A DNA stretch of 64,000 nucleotides from the NCBI GenBank assembly GCA_001510575.1, contig LNGK01000005.1, positions 848,466 to 912,465 of the forward strand, read 5' to 3'. Within the stretch, counting starts at the first letter, position 1, and each line of letters begins with the position of its first letter. The position numbers and the translations under genes are program-made. The DNA is from Knoxdaviesia capensis. Its lineage: Eukaryota > Ascomycota > Sordariomycetes > Microascales > Gondwanamycetaceae. Below the pieces are notes generated by a model that ran no database searches, was not told the origin of the DNA, and was given only the letters and a program-made list of their open reading frames with translations. Shown here piece by piece: positions 44,302 through 54,982 of this stretch.

Positions 44302-47300
44302 TTACTACTATGTGATACTTTATAATATACACTATCTATATAATATCTAATTTACCCTTATACGCTCGTCCCACCACGGCCTCTAGTAATAGAGCTGGTG
44401 GCCCTTCTAACCTACCCCTAATTAAGAATTCTTCCCCTATATTAGCCGCATCTACTTACCTCGAATCCGTAGATAAGGTAATTAATTACCCTACCCTATT
44501 CTCTATCGACTAACTAATACCTCTTCCTATCGAAGAACATACTAATACTCCTAATACTACTATGTACGAGCCTAACCCTACTATCCCCCCCTACTCTAAC
44601 GATCCTACTATTCCCCACTCTACCGAAGAGAACGATATTAATATATTAACACCGCCCCCCTAGGGTATTAATACCCGTACTACGAAGATATAAAACCTAT
44701 CTCTCGCTAATATGAAATACTAGAAGTTTAATATTAGAGACGATATACGTCTATCGTCCCCTAAGTAGTAGATATCCTAGTCTATATCTCTCGCCCTTAC
44801 TCTCCGATAACTAGAGGTTATAACGTTTAAAAAGATAAATCTACTTCCGTTCGGAGTTTAAGCATTTATCTAGGATAAAATACGTAACGCCTATTTAGAC
44901 CTCCCTTAGAAGGTCGTTTTATCGTCTAACTCCCTATATACTACCTATATTAACCTTAGAGACATACTTTTTAGCGACTCGACTATAATTTATACTAAGT
45001 ATATATCGTAAATTCGAGGTTTAAGATTCTAGAAAAGGGAAACCCTAGCGGAATTCCTTACCCGCTACGAGGCCTTATCCCTTAAGATTTCGATCTCTAG
45101 TATTAATTTACCTAAGGAAATAATGCTCTCTACTATTAGTGATCTAGTTATAAGATTTTACCCTTAGCTACTCCCCTAGATTAATTAAGTCTTTCCTACG
45201 GGAGGAGTTAAGGCTATAACTACTTTCCTTCGCTAGGAGTTATCGGCTTACTAATACCGAATACCCCCTATTCCTAATATTAGTAAGCGGACGTTTACCC
45301 CTACTACTACTATAATAATACTAGTAGCTACTACTAATACTAATACTACTACCGGTACCTCTAACCCCTAGAAGAGACCCCCTCGCCTCTACTATAACTA
45401 TAGAAAGCCTAGATACTTAGCTACCGATTACTACGCCCCGCGTAAGTAAGGAAGTTCGAACGTAAATAAAATAAAGGTCTCTATAGTTATTAACGGTAGT
45501 AACTACTGAGATAACGAAACGGAAGCCGATAATACTACCGATAATAATACGTAGATATTAGATATCCCTATCGCTTTATCTAACGCTAACTTTCTTAGCT
45601 ATATAAATAACCGCTAGTTAGTAGACTCGGGCGTATCTATCTATTCTATTATATCCGAGTCTTTCTTCGTTCCCGGGATAATTATTAAAGAAAAGAGGAC
45701 TTTGAAATATACTAGAGGAATCGTCGAGTCTACTAAAAGAGGAGACGTTTAACTTATTACTAGACTCTCTACCCCTATACGACTCTATAATATCTAACTA
45801 CTAGAGGACTCCCCTTATAATATTCTAGGAGTTAAGAGACTTAGAAAACTAGCTATAAATAGAGAGTTTAAAGGTAAAAACGGACTATATAGTAACTAAC
45901 TCTAGTAGAATAATAAGTATATCTCGATACTCGATAATAAATTCTTTATAATTAGGTCTTATATTCCTCTCGCGTCTACCGTAAATTATTCTAATATTAG
46001 TAGCCTTACTACTCGTTTTATCCCGGCTAATAATTTATCGATACCTATTATATATACTAGTATAAATACTATATATAATCGCTTACTATACTATTCACCT
46101 CGATTACTTCGTATAACTCTTTCACACTTTCCTAAAACCTAATCATCCTCCTAAAAGATCCCCGATTCTTTTTACTATTACTCTTATAACTTATCTAAGG
46201 CTACCGAACGAAATCTAGTTAGGGCTCGTATTCCCCTACCTAGACCTATATATACGTTATACGTTAATATTAGTAATATAATTTATAAATTAGAGTCTAA
46301 CCGTTAATATTTCTAGCTTTTAGTTAACGAATACTCTAAGATAAAGTAGGGCGTACCTATTCGAGTATTAAAGAAAATAGCTAGCTAGGATATTATCGAT
46401 TAAATTATTTTATTAATTAATTAGATAGGAGTAATACTAAAACGCCTAATATCTAATAACGGTACTAATATTAAGATTAGAAAATTACGAAAATTTTACT
46501 TTATAAAGGGAATCGAACTAATTATAAGCCTAGTAGATAGGCTAGCGTTTAACGGCTTTATTAAACGATATATTAAGGAAGTTATCTATTAAGTTCGTCT
46601 TATTATAGCTAACTCTAATCTGCTTTCTAGACTAATATAGGACTTAATATTTACCCTAATTCTCGATATAATAAACTATATCTCGCCTACGAACCCCTCT
46701 AATTCGACGCCCCTAGCCCTTATATAGTATAAATATTTTATACTATATCTACCTACTCTAATAATTAAATACTTCCGAACTATTAGCGCCTATTACGTCG
46801 TTACTCTCACGGACGCTAAACGCCGTTTACTCTATTGTTCTAAATTAGATACCCCCGCTTTACCCGGAGTTCTACTTAGCTATATTAGCTACTATCTATA
46901 CTTAGTATAGATACTAGTACTTAATAAAATTATTAAATCTAATAGCGTTAAGATCTACGAATATATCCCTACGAAACTTTATAACTACCTTTATAAATAA
47001 CTATTAACGTATACTACGCCCGATATTAATAAGCCTAACGAAATAGTTATACTTAACTATATATAAGACCCTATTTCCGTAAAATAGGCCCTTAAATTTA
47101 ATAAAAAAGGCTAGACCGATGCTATATTTAAGGAGTTCGATAACTTCTTTACTAGGGATATTTTTAAGTTCGTACCCGCTCCTACGAATATAAAACTACT
47201 ACCTTCGAAGTAGGTCTATAAGACTAAACGAAACTAGTTTAGAATCTAGGTAAAGCTAAAGGTTAGATTAGTAGCTAGAGGCGACTAATAAGTCTACGGT

Positions 47301-48685
47301 ATAAATTACTTTAATACCGTAGCCTATACGAGTAAGACCGATAGCTAGAGAATAGTTATTACTCTCTTATTATACCTTAGATAGGAATCCCGATAACTTA
47401 ATATGATTATAGTATACCTTTATAGTCTTATCGACGAAGACGTTTACCTTTCGATCCCTTCTATACTCTAAGTATACCTTTAATATCGTAATATCTCCGT
47501 ACCTAATAGGTATATTATTAAGCTTAATAGAGCCCTATATAGGCTTAAGTAAGGTACTCGATAGTAGTAGTAACGATTATATACTATCCTCTCTAGTCTC
47601 GGGTTTAAGTAACTAGTCTTAGACCCGGCTATCTACTACTACCCTAAGATAAAAATAATTATCTATATATATATCGACGACTTCTTCTATACCGCCCCGA
47701 CTAAATTAATACTAGATAAATTTAAGTTAGATCTCCTATCCTACCTTAACGTCGACCTTTAAGGCCTACCTTATTAGCTACTAGGTATCCGTCTTAATAT
47801 TTAAGGAGAATATATTAAGCTCTCGTAATAATCGTATCTTAACGATATCCTTAAAGAGGTTAACCTCTCTAATTATAGGCCCTATAATTTACCGTCTAAA
47901 CTACGACCTATTAATAACGAAATCCTATACTACCTTAGACTACTACTAGATAAGTATAAAGCCCCCCTTTATAAATATATTATCGGATAACTTAACTACC
48001 TCGGTATTATAATACGCCCCGATATATCGTTTACTATTTTAGACTTATTATCGTAACTATCCTTACTAACACTTTTAGATTAGTACCGACTTAGATAACT
48101 CCTACGGTATCTCTCCAACTATAAATCCTTAGGGATTTACTATAACGTGCCGACTAAACATCCTAATCCCGATACGGCCTAGAAACTCCCTATTTATATA
48201 TATTATGATTCTATATAGGCCGACTACCCGAAGATAAGTCGCTTATCTATAGGATACGTATTCTTCTTTAACGGTGGCCTAATCGCCTAGGTATCTCGTT
48301 AATAAAAGGTTATCGCTAAATCATCCGCCGAAGCGGAATATATTACTACTTCCGATACTACCGCCTATACTATATAGATATACTAGTTCCTAATAGAAAT
48401 TAAGTATAATACTAATATAATACTCTTCTACGATAATAAGAGTACGATCGCACTTATATCCTCTAATAAAATATAACGTAGATCCTAATATATCCGAATA
48501 TATTTCTACTTTCTTCGTTAAGTAATCGCTAAAGGCCTCATTACTCCGGCATACGTCCCTACTACTAAATAACTTACCGATATATTTACTAAACCGGTAA
48601 CCCCTATTATATTCTCACGTTTAACGAAGGCGTTAATAGATACTAACATAAGACCTCCGCACGACGCTATCTACCTTATATCGAT
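44302..48685 (+). pseudogene. Decayed gag-pol of the copia element
   Basis: No long ORF survives, but frame-maintained protein traces can be read. At 45390-45431 the CCHC zinc knuckle of gag is recognisable although its three Cys and one His codons all now read Tyr and two Gly codons read Arg; each change fits a CpA/TpG-to-TpA transition. The integrase trace includes LISNNGTN and later NGFIKR; the reverse transcriptase has IYIDDF; RNase H reads SIGYVFFFNGGLIA, a stop where Trp is usual, VSR, two stops where Gln is usual, then KVIAKSSAEAEY. Few indels are apparent, so decay was by point mutation. Confidence 0.85.
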
Positions 48686-48695
48686 TAAAGGGGAG
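48685..48695 (+). other. Polypurine tract of the copia element
   Basis: The sequence taaaggggag directly precedes the right LTR, the standard place for plus-strand priming. Confidence 0.75.
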
Positions 48696-48906
48696 TAAGA
48701 GAAGGAAGGTAATCGATGTAAGGCAGAAGCCCTAACCCTATGATAACTCATTAATGGAATTGATTAGTCATTTACCCCTAATAATAATCTATGTATATTA
48801 ACATTTCCTGTTCCGGAATAAGGGAGAAGAAAACTTAGTCCTAACATAACTAAGAAATCAATTGAAGTCTGTTTTCATCAATTGTTCCACTACTACGTGA
48901 TTCAAA
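48696..48906 (+). repeat. Right LTR of the copia element
   Basis: 211 bp, the same length as the left LTR. Its first bases read TAAGAG in place of TGAGAG. Mutations cluster in the inner (left) third, and the outer two thirds keep the ancestral CA and TG dinucleotides. The cactt target duplication follows at 48907-48911. Confidence 0.95.
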
Positions 48907-48911
48907 CACTT

Positions 48912-50361
48912 AAATACCATATACTGTTCAGTAATCACCCTTCAAATTGGATTATCGCATTTTATAGCAGCAACTCGGTGGGTCAAAATCCCATGACGGA
49001 AGGCGTGAGAGCCAGACTGGAATACATACAACAACAGAAAAGTCAAGGAATGTAGGGAGAAAGGAACGGAACAGAACATGTCACTTTGTCACTGTTGTCG
49101 ACTGATTGCATGCCGGACCTTTTTCTCTCCCTCATCGAATAACCCTGCATGTCCACGTATGCCGTCAAGTGAACATCGCTTCTGGCATGTTGGATGTACC
49201 TAATAGATAAAGAAAGAACAGAAAAAGAGGGGCGCGAGAAGACCTTTGGGATCATATTTGCTGAGAGTGCAAGTTAGATAGCTGTAAGAGGAAGGAACGG
49301 TGGGGCCAGCCCGGGAAGGGGCTGTTTCCCTTCGTTTCACGGTCGCATCGTGGGCCGTGGCTGCCGTTTAGGTACTCGGACATTACACACATCGAGCCTC
49401 ATGTTCGACTTCCTGCCCGAGTTAGAAGAAGAACGAACAATATTCGGAAGCGACGACCCAGAGCATGAAACAAAGAGTATTGGTCGTTCCTTCCTCTCCA
49501 CCATGCTTGTCAAACAGGCCAAACTCCAGCGACGGAAAGTGCCCTGAAGGATTGGGCGGTTTGACTGGCTGTAAATTCCATCGGCAAGGGGCACTGGTCA
49601 TATCTAGCCTATCAGAGGCCCCGCCGCCCGCAGACTCAGCTACGGGCGAACTCTTTATTTTTGGGGCCCAGCCTGTTTTGGGCAGGCACTTTGGGTTTTG
49701 CCTTCCCCCCCTGTAAAGTCAAACTGGTCTGTTCCTTCCGCCGCCAGCTGTGCCTTCCTTCCCTCCCAGCTTTTGCTGCGTGTGCGATTCCACCACCCAG
49801 TCAGTGTGGCCCTCTCTCGATTTTTCTTGATTTGGCCCGACTATTTAGATCTCCCTTTATCCTGTTCATCACTTTTACTCCGTTAACGTTCTTGATCGGT
49901 AGTCACACATCTTCTAGACTTTCTCTCTTTTCCTCCTCATTCCCTCTCCCTCTCTGACTTCATCTCTTTTCTTCTCTTTCATTCTCTTCATCTCTTCCTT
50001 GGTCTCGTTGTCCCTCAGTATCCATCTCTACATAAATACATATTTTGACATCTGCATTCTTATCTCCGCCTTATCTACGGTCCACACTCTGTATTCTCGT
50101 GCTCGTGCTGTCTTCACCCATCCGGTATTTGCTCTTCGCCACAACTCCGACGTCCAAGTCTCGTGGCACTCTTCGCCTGCCATACCCACACACCAACAAT
50201 CTCTTCGCCGTTATATACATACATAGTCGCCGCCGATCCGCCGTGCCTGGCTCTCCGCTTGCGCCGGTCCCCGCCCCGTTTGTGGTCTCGCCGATCCCTC
50301 TCGGCGTCTCCCATCCGCCCGGCCTTTCACCTCCCTATCACCACCCAATTCTTGGCCAGCC
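48912..50361. other. Upstream region of the second MFS gene
   Basis: Normal base composition resumes right after the element. The last 450 nt are strongly pyrimidine-rich on the plus strand (for example 49919-50003), as at other starts in this window. No gene was found. Confidence 0.5.
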
Positions 50362-52290
50362 ATGACCCCAGATCCCTCCGAAACAAGCTCGCTGCTTGGC
50401 GCCGGCGCCAAACGGCCGGCTTCGGTCATCGTTGACTCCGTCGGGAGTTTAACTTCGGCCAGTGCCTCAACCCTCGACGATACCCCCGTTGATCGCCGGG
50501 ACAGCTGGGCCGGCCATCATGACTTTGCCGATCAGCCCTGGTACCGCCGTCCGTCGGTCTACTGGCTGCTCTTCCCTCATCTGCTGCTCACCATCGGCTT
50601 TGGTGGCATGGCCGTACCCAGAGCCAATCTGTTCGTGCATCGATCTACCGCGCCGTGAAAATGTCGCAGCTGTGGTCTTTGTCACTAACCCTTATTTTGT
50701 TTCATTGTAGCATCATTGAGTTGATCTGTCGCAGGTATTTCGCCGGCCAAATCGGCAAGGGCAAGGCCGGCATGGCCATGTCGCCTGCGTCTCCGTTGAG
50801 CGGAGATGTTAGCACCGAGTGCTTTGACAACGAGGTCCTGAAGCTTGTCAGCACTTTCACCATCTATCTTTTCATGATCAGCGGCGTTCTGAGTGCCATT
50901 TCCGCTCCCCGCATCGGCGCCTGGTCCGACCGCTTCGGCCGTCGCCGCTTCATGGCTCTCGTCAGCATTGGAGGCATTTCCAACGAGATCCTCACTATCC
51001 TGACCGCCCGCTTCCCGGACTCGGTTGATTACCGATGGCTGTTGCTCGGCACTGTCTGCGACGGCTTCGCTGGTTCCTTCACTGCTGGCGGTGTGCTTGC
51101 GAGCGCCTACGTCAGTGACTGCACTGCTCCGTCGCGCCGCCGCGTGGCTGTGGGTTACATCCACGCCTGTCTCTTTGTTGGCCTGTCCCTCGGTCCGCTG
51201 ATTGCCGCCAATGTGCTCAAGGCCACCGGTGACCTTCTGAGCATCTTCTACTTCACCCTCGCTTGCCACCTCATTTTTGTTTTCTTCATCGTCGTGTGTA
51301 TTCCCGAGTCACTCTCGAAACACCGCCAGATGCTCAACCGCGAAAAGAACCAGAAGAAGCGTATGCTGAGCGGCACTGTCCCTTCCACCACCGTCCGCGG
51401 TGCCATTTTCAAGGCCATGGGCAAGAACCCGCTGGCTCCTCTTGCCCACCTCGCTCCTCCGGGAGCCCACAACGCCCAGCTGCGCCGCAACTTTATAGCT
51501 TTTGCCTGGATTGACATGGCCGTCATGGGCTGTGCCATGGGTGCCGGCACCGTCGTTCTCTTGTATTCGCAGTCCCAGTTCGGTTGGCGCACGGTTGAGA
51601 GCTCGTACTACGTGTCGGCTGTGTCGTCTGTGCGCGCGACAATTCTGCTCCTCGTTAGCCCCCTATTGTACTATATCTTCCACACTCGGCCTCTCGTTCG
51701 TCTGCAGCGTGAGGATCCCACCGCCGCCGCCCTGTTGCAAGATGGAAACCGCGGAGCTGATCCGGCCGACCTTTGGATCATTCGCATTGCCCTGGTATCG
51801 GATGTGCTTGGCTCCTTGTGTTACGTGGTGGCCAACTCCGGCCCCGTGTTCTTCCTCGGTGGCATGGTCACCGCCCTCGGCGGTCTCGGCGGTGCCACCG
51901 TGCAAGCCGCCATCAGTCGCCACGTCCCGGCCGAGCAGGTCGGCCAGTTGCTGGGCGCTGTCAGTCAGCTGCAATCTCTGGCCAAGGTGTTTGCCCCGTT
52001 AGCTTTCAACACCATGTATCGCATGACTATTGATACCTTCCCCAGTGCTGTGTTCCTACTCTTGGTGGGTCTCTATGCGTCGTCTCTGCTTGCCAGTTTC
52101 GTTGCGCGCCCCCATGGTAAGTTTGCCTTGTTATCTTCCTCTCTGCCTCTGACCAGTTTACTAAACCCATGTTTTCCATCTTACAGTGTATATGAGTGAG
52201 CTCGACACTCCTTTGGCGGATGATGATGAAGAAGACCCTCTTCTTCCTACCCGTGTCGCCGCGGCCGTCGAGGATGGATTGAACTCCTAA
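50362..52290 (+). CDS. MFS transporter, 12-helix type
   Basis: Three exons, 50362-50630, 50711-52116 and 52187-52290, give 592 residues. The N-terminal tail has SETSSLLG (dileucine-like) and ends in PWYRRPSVYWLLFPHLLLTI, the first helix. A typical PRANL-II-ELICRRYF loop is rebuilt across the first intron; its donor is gttcgt, which is unusual but the only one that keeps phase. Motif A is clear as GAWSDRFGRRRFMAL. A cytosolic loop (about 285-330, SKHRQMLNREKNQKKRML) divides the two halves. The last exon encodes an acidic tail (ELDTPLADDDEEDPLLPT), again with a dileucine. The group resembles fungal MFS proteins close to the Tet/HIAT1 branch; no substrate can be named. The gene lies about 1.5 kb right of the retrotransposon. 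Confidence 0.87.
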
Positions 52291-53277
52291 ATGTTCGACA
52301 AATCCCTGATGTTAAACCTCGATCCACCCGCTCGACATGTTTTATTACTCTCATTATCTTTCCTATTTGCTCTATATTTCCACTTTTCCTTTTTCTTTTT
52401 GTCCTTTAGATGTCATTTACGGTTTATACTTTGCATACCAACCATGGATCAATCACTTCACACTGCACGTTCACGACTTGTGCCCGAGTGGGCTCATTTT
52501 TTCTTTTCTATCTTCTTTCCGATCTCGTACACAGTTTATATCCATCCATCCCATCCATTTTATACATATACCACTCAAATTCTTGTGCTCGTCTTTGATT
52601 TTTGCTATGTTTTTGCTGCACTGTTTCTTAAGATTTCGCGAAGCCCGCCGTTCACGAGTGGTTGTTTTCCGTTTCAGGATTGTTCCCTCTTTTCCTTGGT
52701 TTACGCTCATGTTTCTCTCTTCTTATCTTTTTCTCTTTCTTTCATTTCTTGTTCTGGGGTATTTTGGGTACACATGTGTTTCTGGAGTGTATTTTCACAA
52801 AGACACCCAGCCAGACCTTGCTAAACAGTGGGTTTACGTATGTATTAGACAACATTTGGACAGTCGAGGAGGTGTTAAGCCCATGTTTGCATGCTTTACT
52901 AGGCGAGGTCAGCGTTATGGCCAATTTAAAGAGAATGGTCAACTTAAATATGACTTGAAAACGTAAAATCTGATAGCAAGATTTCCTATATATATATATA
53001 TATCATCAAAGCGGAGCGATGTAGTGTGAACGAGTTGCGAGCTTATGTCGTAGTTGTAACCCTAATAACCCGAATGCCATTCAGCCGCCAGGGATCAAAC
53101 ATTTTTAGACAGCTCCCCTTGATAAGCGAGCTTCAAGGACAGCTTCAATCTCTCTCACCATCGATTTCCATTAACACACAAGCCAGTCATCCATCTGCCC
53201 TCTGTCCTTTTTGTGCCTCTCGTTCAGGTCCAGTCCGTCCTCTCTACTCACACACATCCCCAGAATATATCTGGAGC
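52291..53277. other. Intergenic region between MFS and HIT-family genes
   Basis: AT- and T-rich 3' region of the MFS gene followed by the HNT2 upstream region, with a TA run near 52988-53002 and a TTAGGG-type motif (gtaaccctaat) at 53056-53066, about 215 nt before the start at 53278. Short ORFs here are T-rich artefacts. Confidence 0.5.
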
Positions 53278-54273
53278 ATGCTCTCGGGTCTTCGGCCCCA
53301 GGTGCTGCTCCCCCTCCGCCGCCGCGCAGCAGCCGCTCCGGCGGTCGTCCCGCGAGCCGGGAATATCACGCGCGCGCCGCCCCGGGCCGGCGCAGTCCGC
53401 CCGATGGCGTCCGCTCCGGCGACGGCGGCGAACGCCCCGATCATGTTCGGCCCGTTCGAAGTCACCGATCAAGTTGCGTGGTCCCCCGGGGGCCCCTGCG
53501 CCCTTGCCGTCCTCCGTCTTTCACGGTCCCTCTCACTCTCTCTAAAACATGCTCGCTCCCGCTCCCACCCCGAATCCCAGTCTTGACAGGCAAAAAACCC
53601 AAACCGCACGAAAATCAACTAACCAAAAACAACACCCCAACAGGTCTTCCTTACAACCCCCCTCTCCTTCGCCCTCGTCAACCTGAAGCCCCTGCTGCCA
53701 GGCCACGTCCTCGTGTGCCCCCGCAACCCCCGCAAAACACTCCTCACCCAGCTCTCCCCGGCGGAGCTGGCCGACCTGTTCGCCACCGTGCAGCGCGTGC
53801 AGCGCCTCCTGGCCCGCGTGTACTTCTCCGCCCCCGCCCCACCGCCTCGCCCCGCCTCCGCCCCCACGACGGCCGCCAGCACGAGCGCCGCCCCGCCCGG
53901 CCAGCCGCCCGCATGCCCCGGCGGCTTCAACATCGCCATCCAGGACGGCCGCCCCGCGGGCCAGACCGTGCCGCACGTGCACGTGCACGTCATCCCGCGC
54001 CGCGGCGTCCCCGCCGCCGAGCCGCCCCATGCGCGCGGCGACGCCCTGTACGAGAGCCTCGAGCGCGAGCCCGGGAACGTCGGCGGCGCCCTCTGGGACC
54101 GCGACCACCCGCCGCCACCGCCGCCGCCGCCGTCTCGCCCTGCTCCCGGCGTCGCGCGCTTCCCCCACGTCGCCGACCAGATGCGCATGCCGCGCTCTAT
54201 GGATGAGATGGTCGCTGAGGTGGATATGTACCGCAAGATTCTCGCGGAAATGGAGGCTGAGGAGCATGCTTGA
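53278..54273 (+). CDS. HNT2: HIT-family dinucleoside triphosphate hydrolase (FHIT/Hnt2-like)
   Basis: Two exons, 53278-53472 and 53644-54273, give 274 residues. The enzyme group cleaves Ap3A to AMP and ADP. Seen directly: FGPFEVTDQ joined across the intron to VFLTTPLSFALVNLKPLLPG and HVLVCP, and the histidine triad HVHVHVIP (H176, H178, H180; middle His normally attacks the phosphate). FNIAIQDG and GQTVPH just before it are typical of FHIT. Human FHIT has only 147 residues. The extra length comes from a Pro/Ala-rich insert (about 126-157), a long C-terminal part, and an N-terminal Arg/Ala-rich, acid-free leader that looks like a mitochondrial presequence. An in-frame ATG at 53404 (MASAPATAAN) would give a short form without the leader. 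The donor gttgcg is atypical but keeps phase. Confidence 0.88.
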
Positions 54274-54982
54274 GATCTGATACGTGTTTGTGTGGTGTGC
54301 TCTTGATAGCATCTAGAACCAGCTTGTTTGCATCTCAATATCAAGAACTCACACACTATACGACAAACATACACGATACACGATACACGATACACGATAC
54401 ACGCACACACACGATAAAGATATAGATACGAAACGTATATACATCAATTATAACTAAACGACGCCCCTCAATTGCTCAAAGTCGTACGCCTACATAAAAC
54501 AAAATAGGTTCCCTCTATGGTAAACCGTAACCCTAGCACCGACGTTTATCATAAATCGTTGTCGTGATACGTGAAAAAGGAGGACAGACGCCCCGATAAA
54601 AGTATAAAAAGAAAACACCCAATAGTGACCAGTTCCTTAAAAGGTCCAAAAATGCTTCTTGCTTAAAAAGATGAACTCGCCTTTATATCCGTTGCTAATG
54701 AGGTCTCTAACGTGTCCCTCAAACAGCTAACCACCGAAGTTTTGTGTTTTTCATCACCCAATGTACCCGATTCGTCAGAGCAAAAAGCAAAACCCGAGTG
54801 AAAACCGGGACAGAAATACCCGAACATGGGAAACCCGAGAAGCAATCCAAAAATGAAGACAAATGATAAACCTAAAAGAAGAAATTCGCCCGCAACATCC
54901 CAGATTGGTCCTTCACCGAAACGGCCTGAACTGATAAACGACGGACGATCTACAGGACTGAATGACATCAGCTTCCCACGGA
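54274..54982. other. Convergent intergenic region (HNT2 / URA2)
   Basis: 709 nt between convergent stops. It contains a short tandem repeat of an 8-9-nt unit (acacgatac, about 54369-54405) and a TTAGGG-type motif (gtaaccctag, near 54526). An ORF on the minus strand is not protein-like. Confidence 0.5.

Larger units (their letters stand above)
44069..48906 (+). mobile_element. Ty1/copia LTR retrotransposon, full length, degraded by RIP-like mutation
   Basis: A 4838-bp element bounded by two 211-bp direct LTRs and a 5-bp target duplication (cactt). Order of decayed domains on the plus strand: gag zinc knuckle (about 45390-45431), integrase core (about 46430-46760), reverse transcriptase with an IYIDDF catalytic motif (about 47660-47690), RNase H with the copia hallmark AKSSAEAEY (about 48313-48340), then a DIFTKPV end motif. 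Integrase before reverse transcriptase is diagnostic of copia. The interior is full of stops and very poor in CA and TG dinucleotides but rich in TA, as RIP produces, so the copy cannot be autonomous. Confidence 0.95.

Noticed and set aside
44302..48685. Mitochondrial insertion as the reason for the AT-rich block
   Set aside because: LTRs, target duplication and copia domain order explain it, and the composition follows CpA/TpG loss, not mitochondrial gene content.
53211..54206. 331-residue ORF over HNT2
   Set aside because: It reads through the intron in another frame and is made of Arg/Pro-rich shadow sequence; the HIT motif is in the frame chosen.
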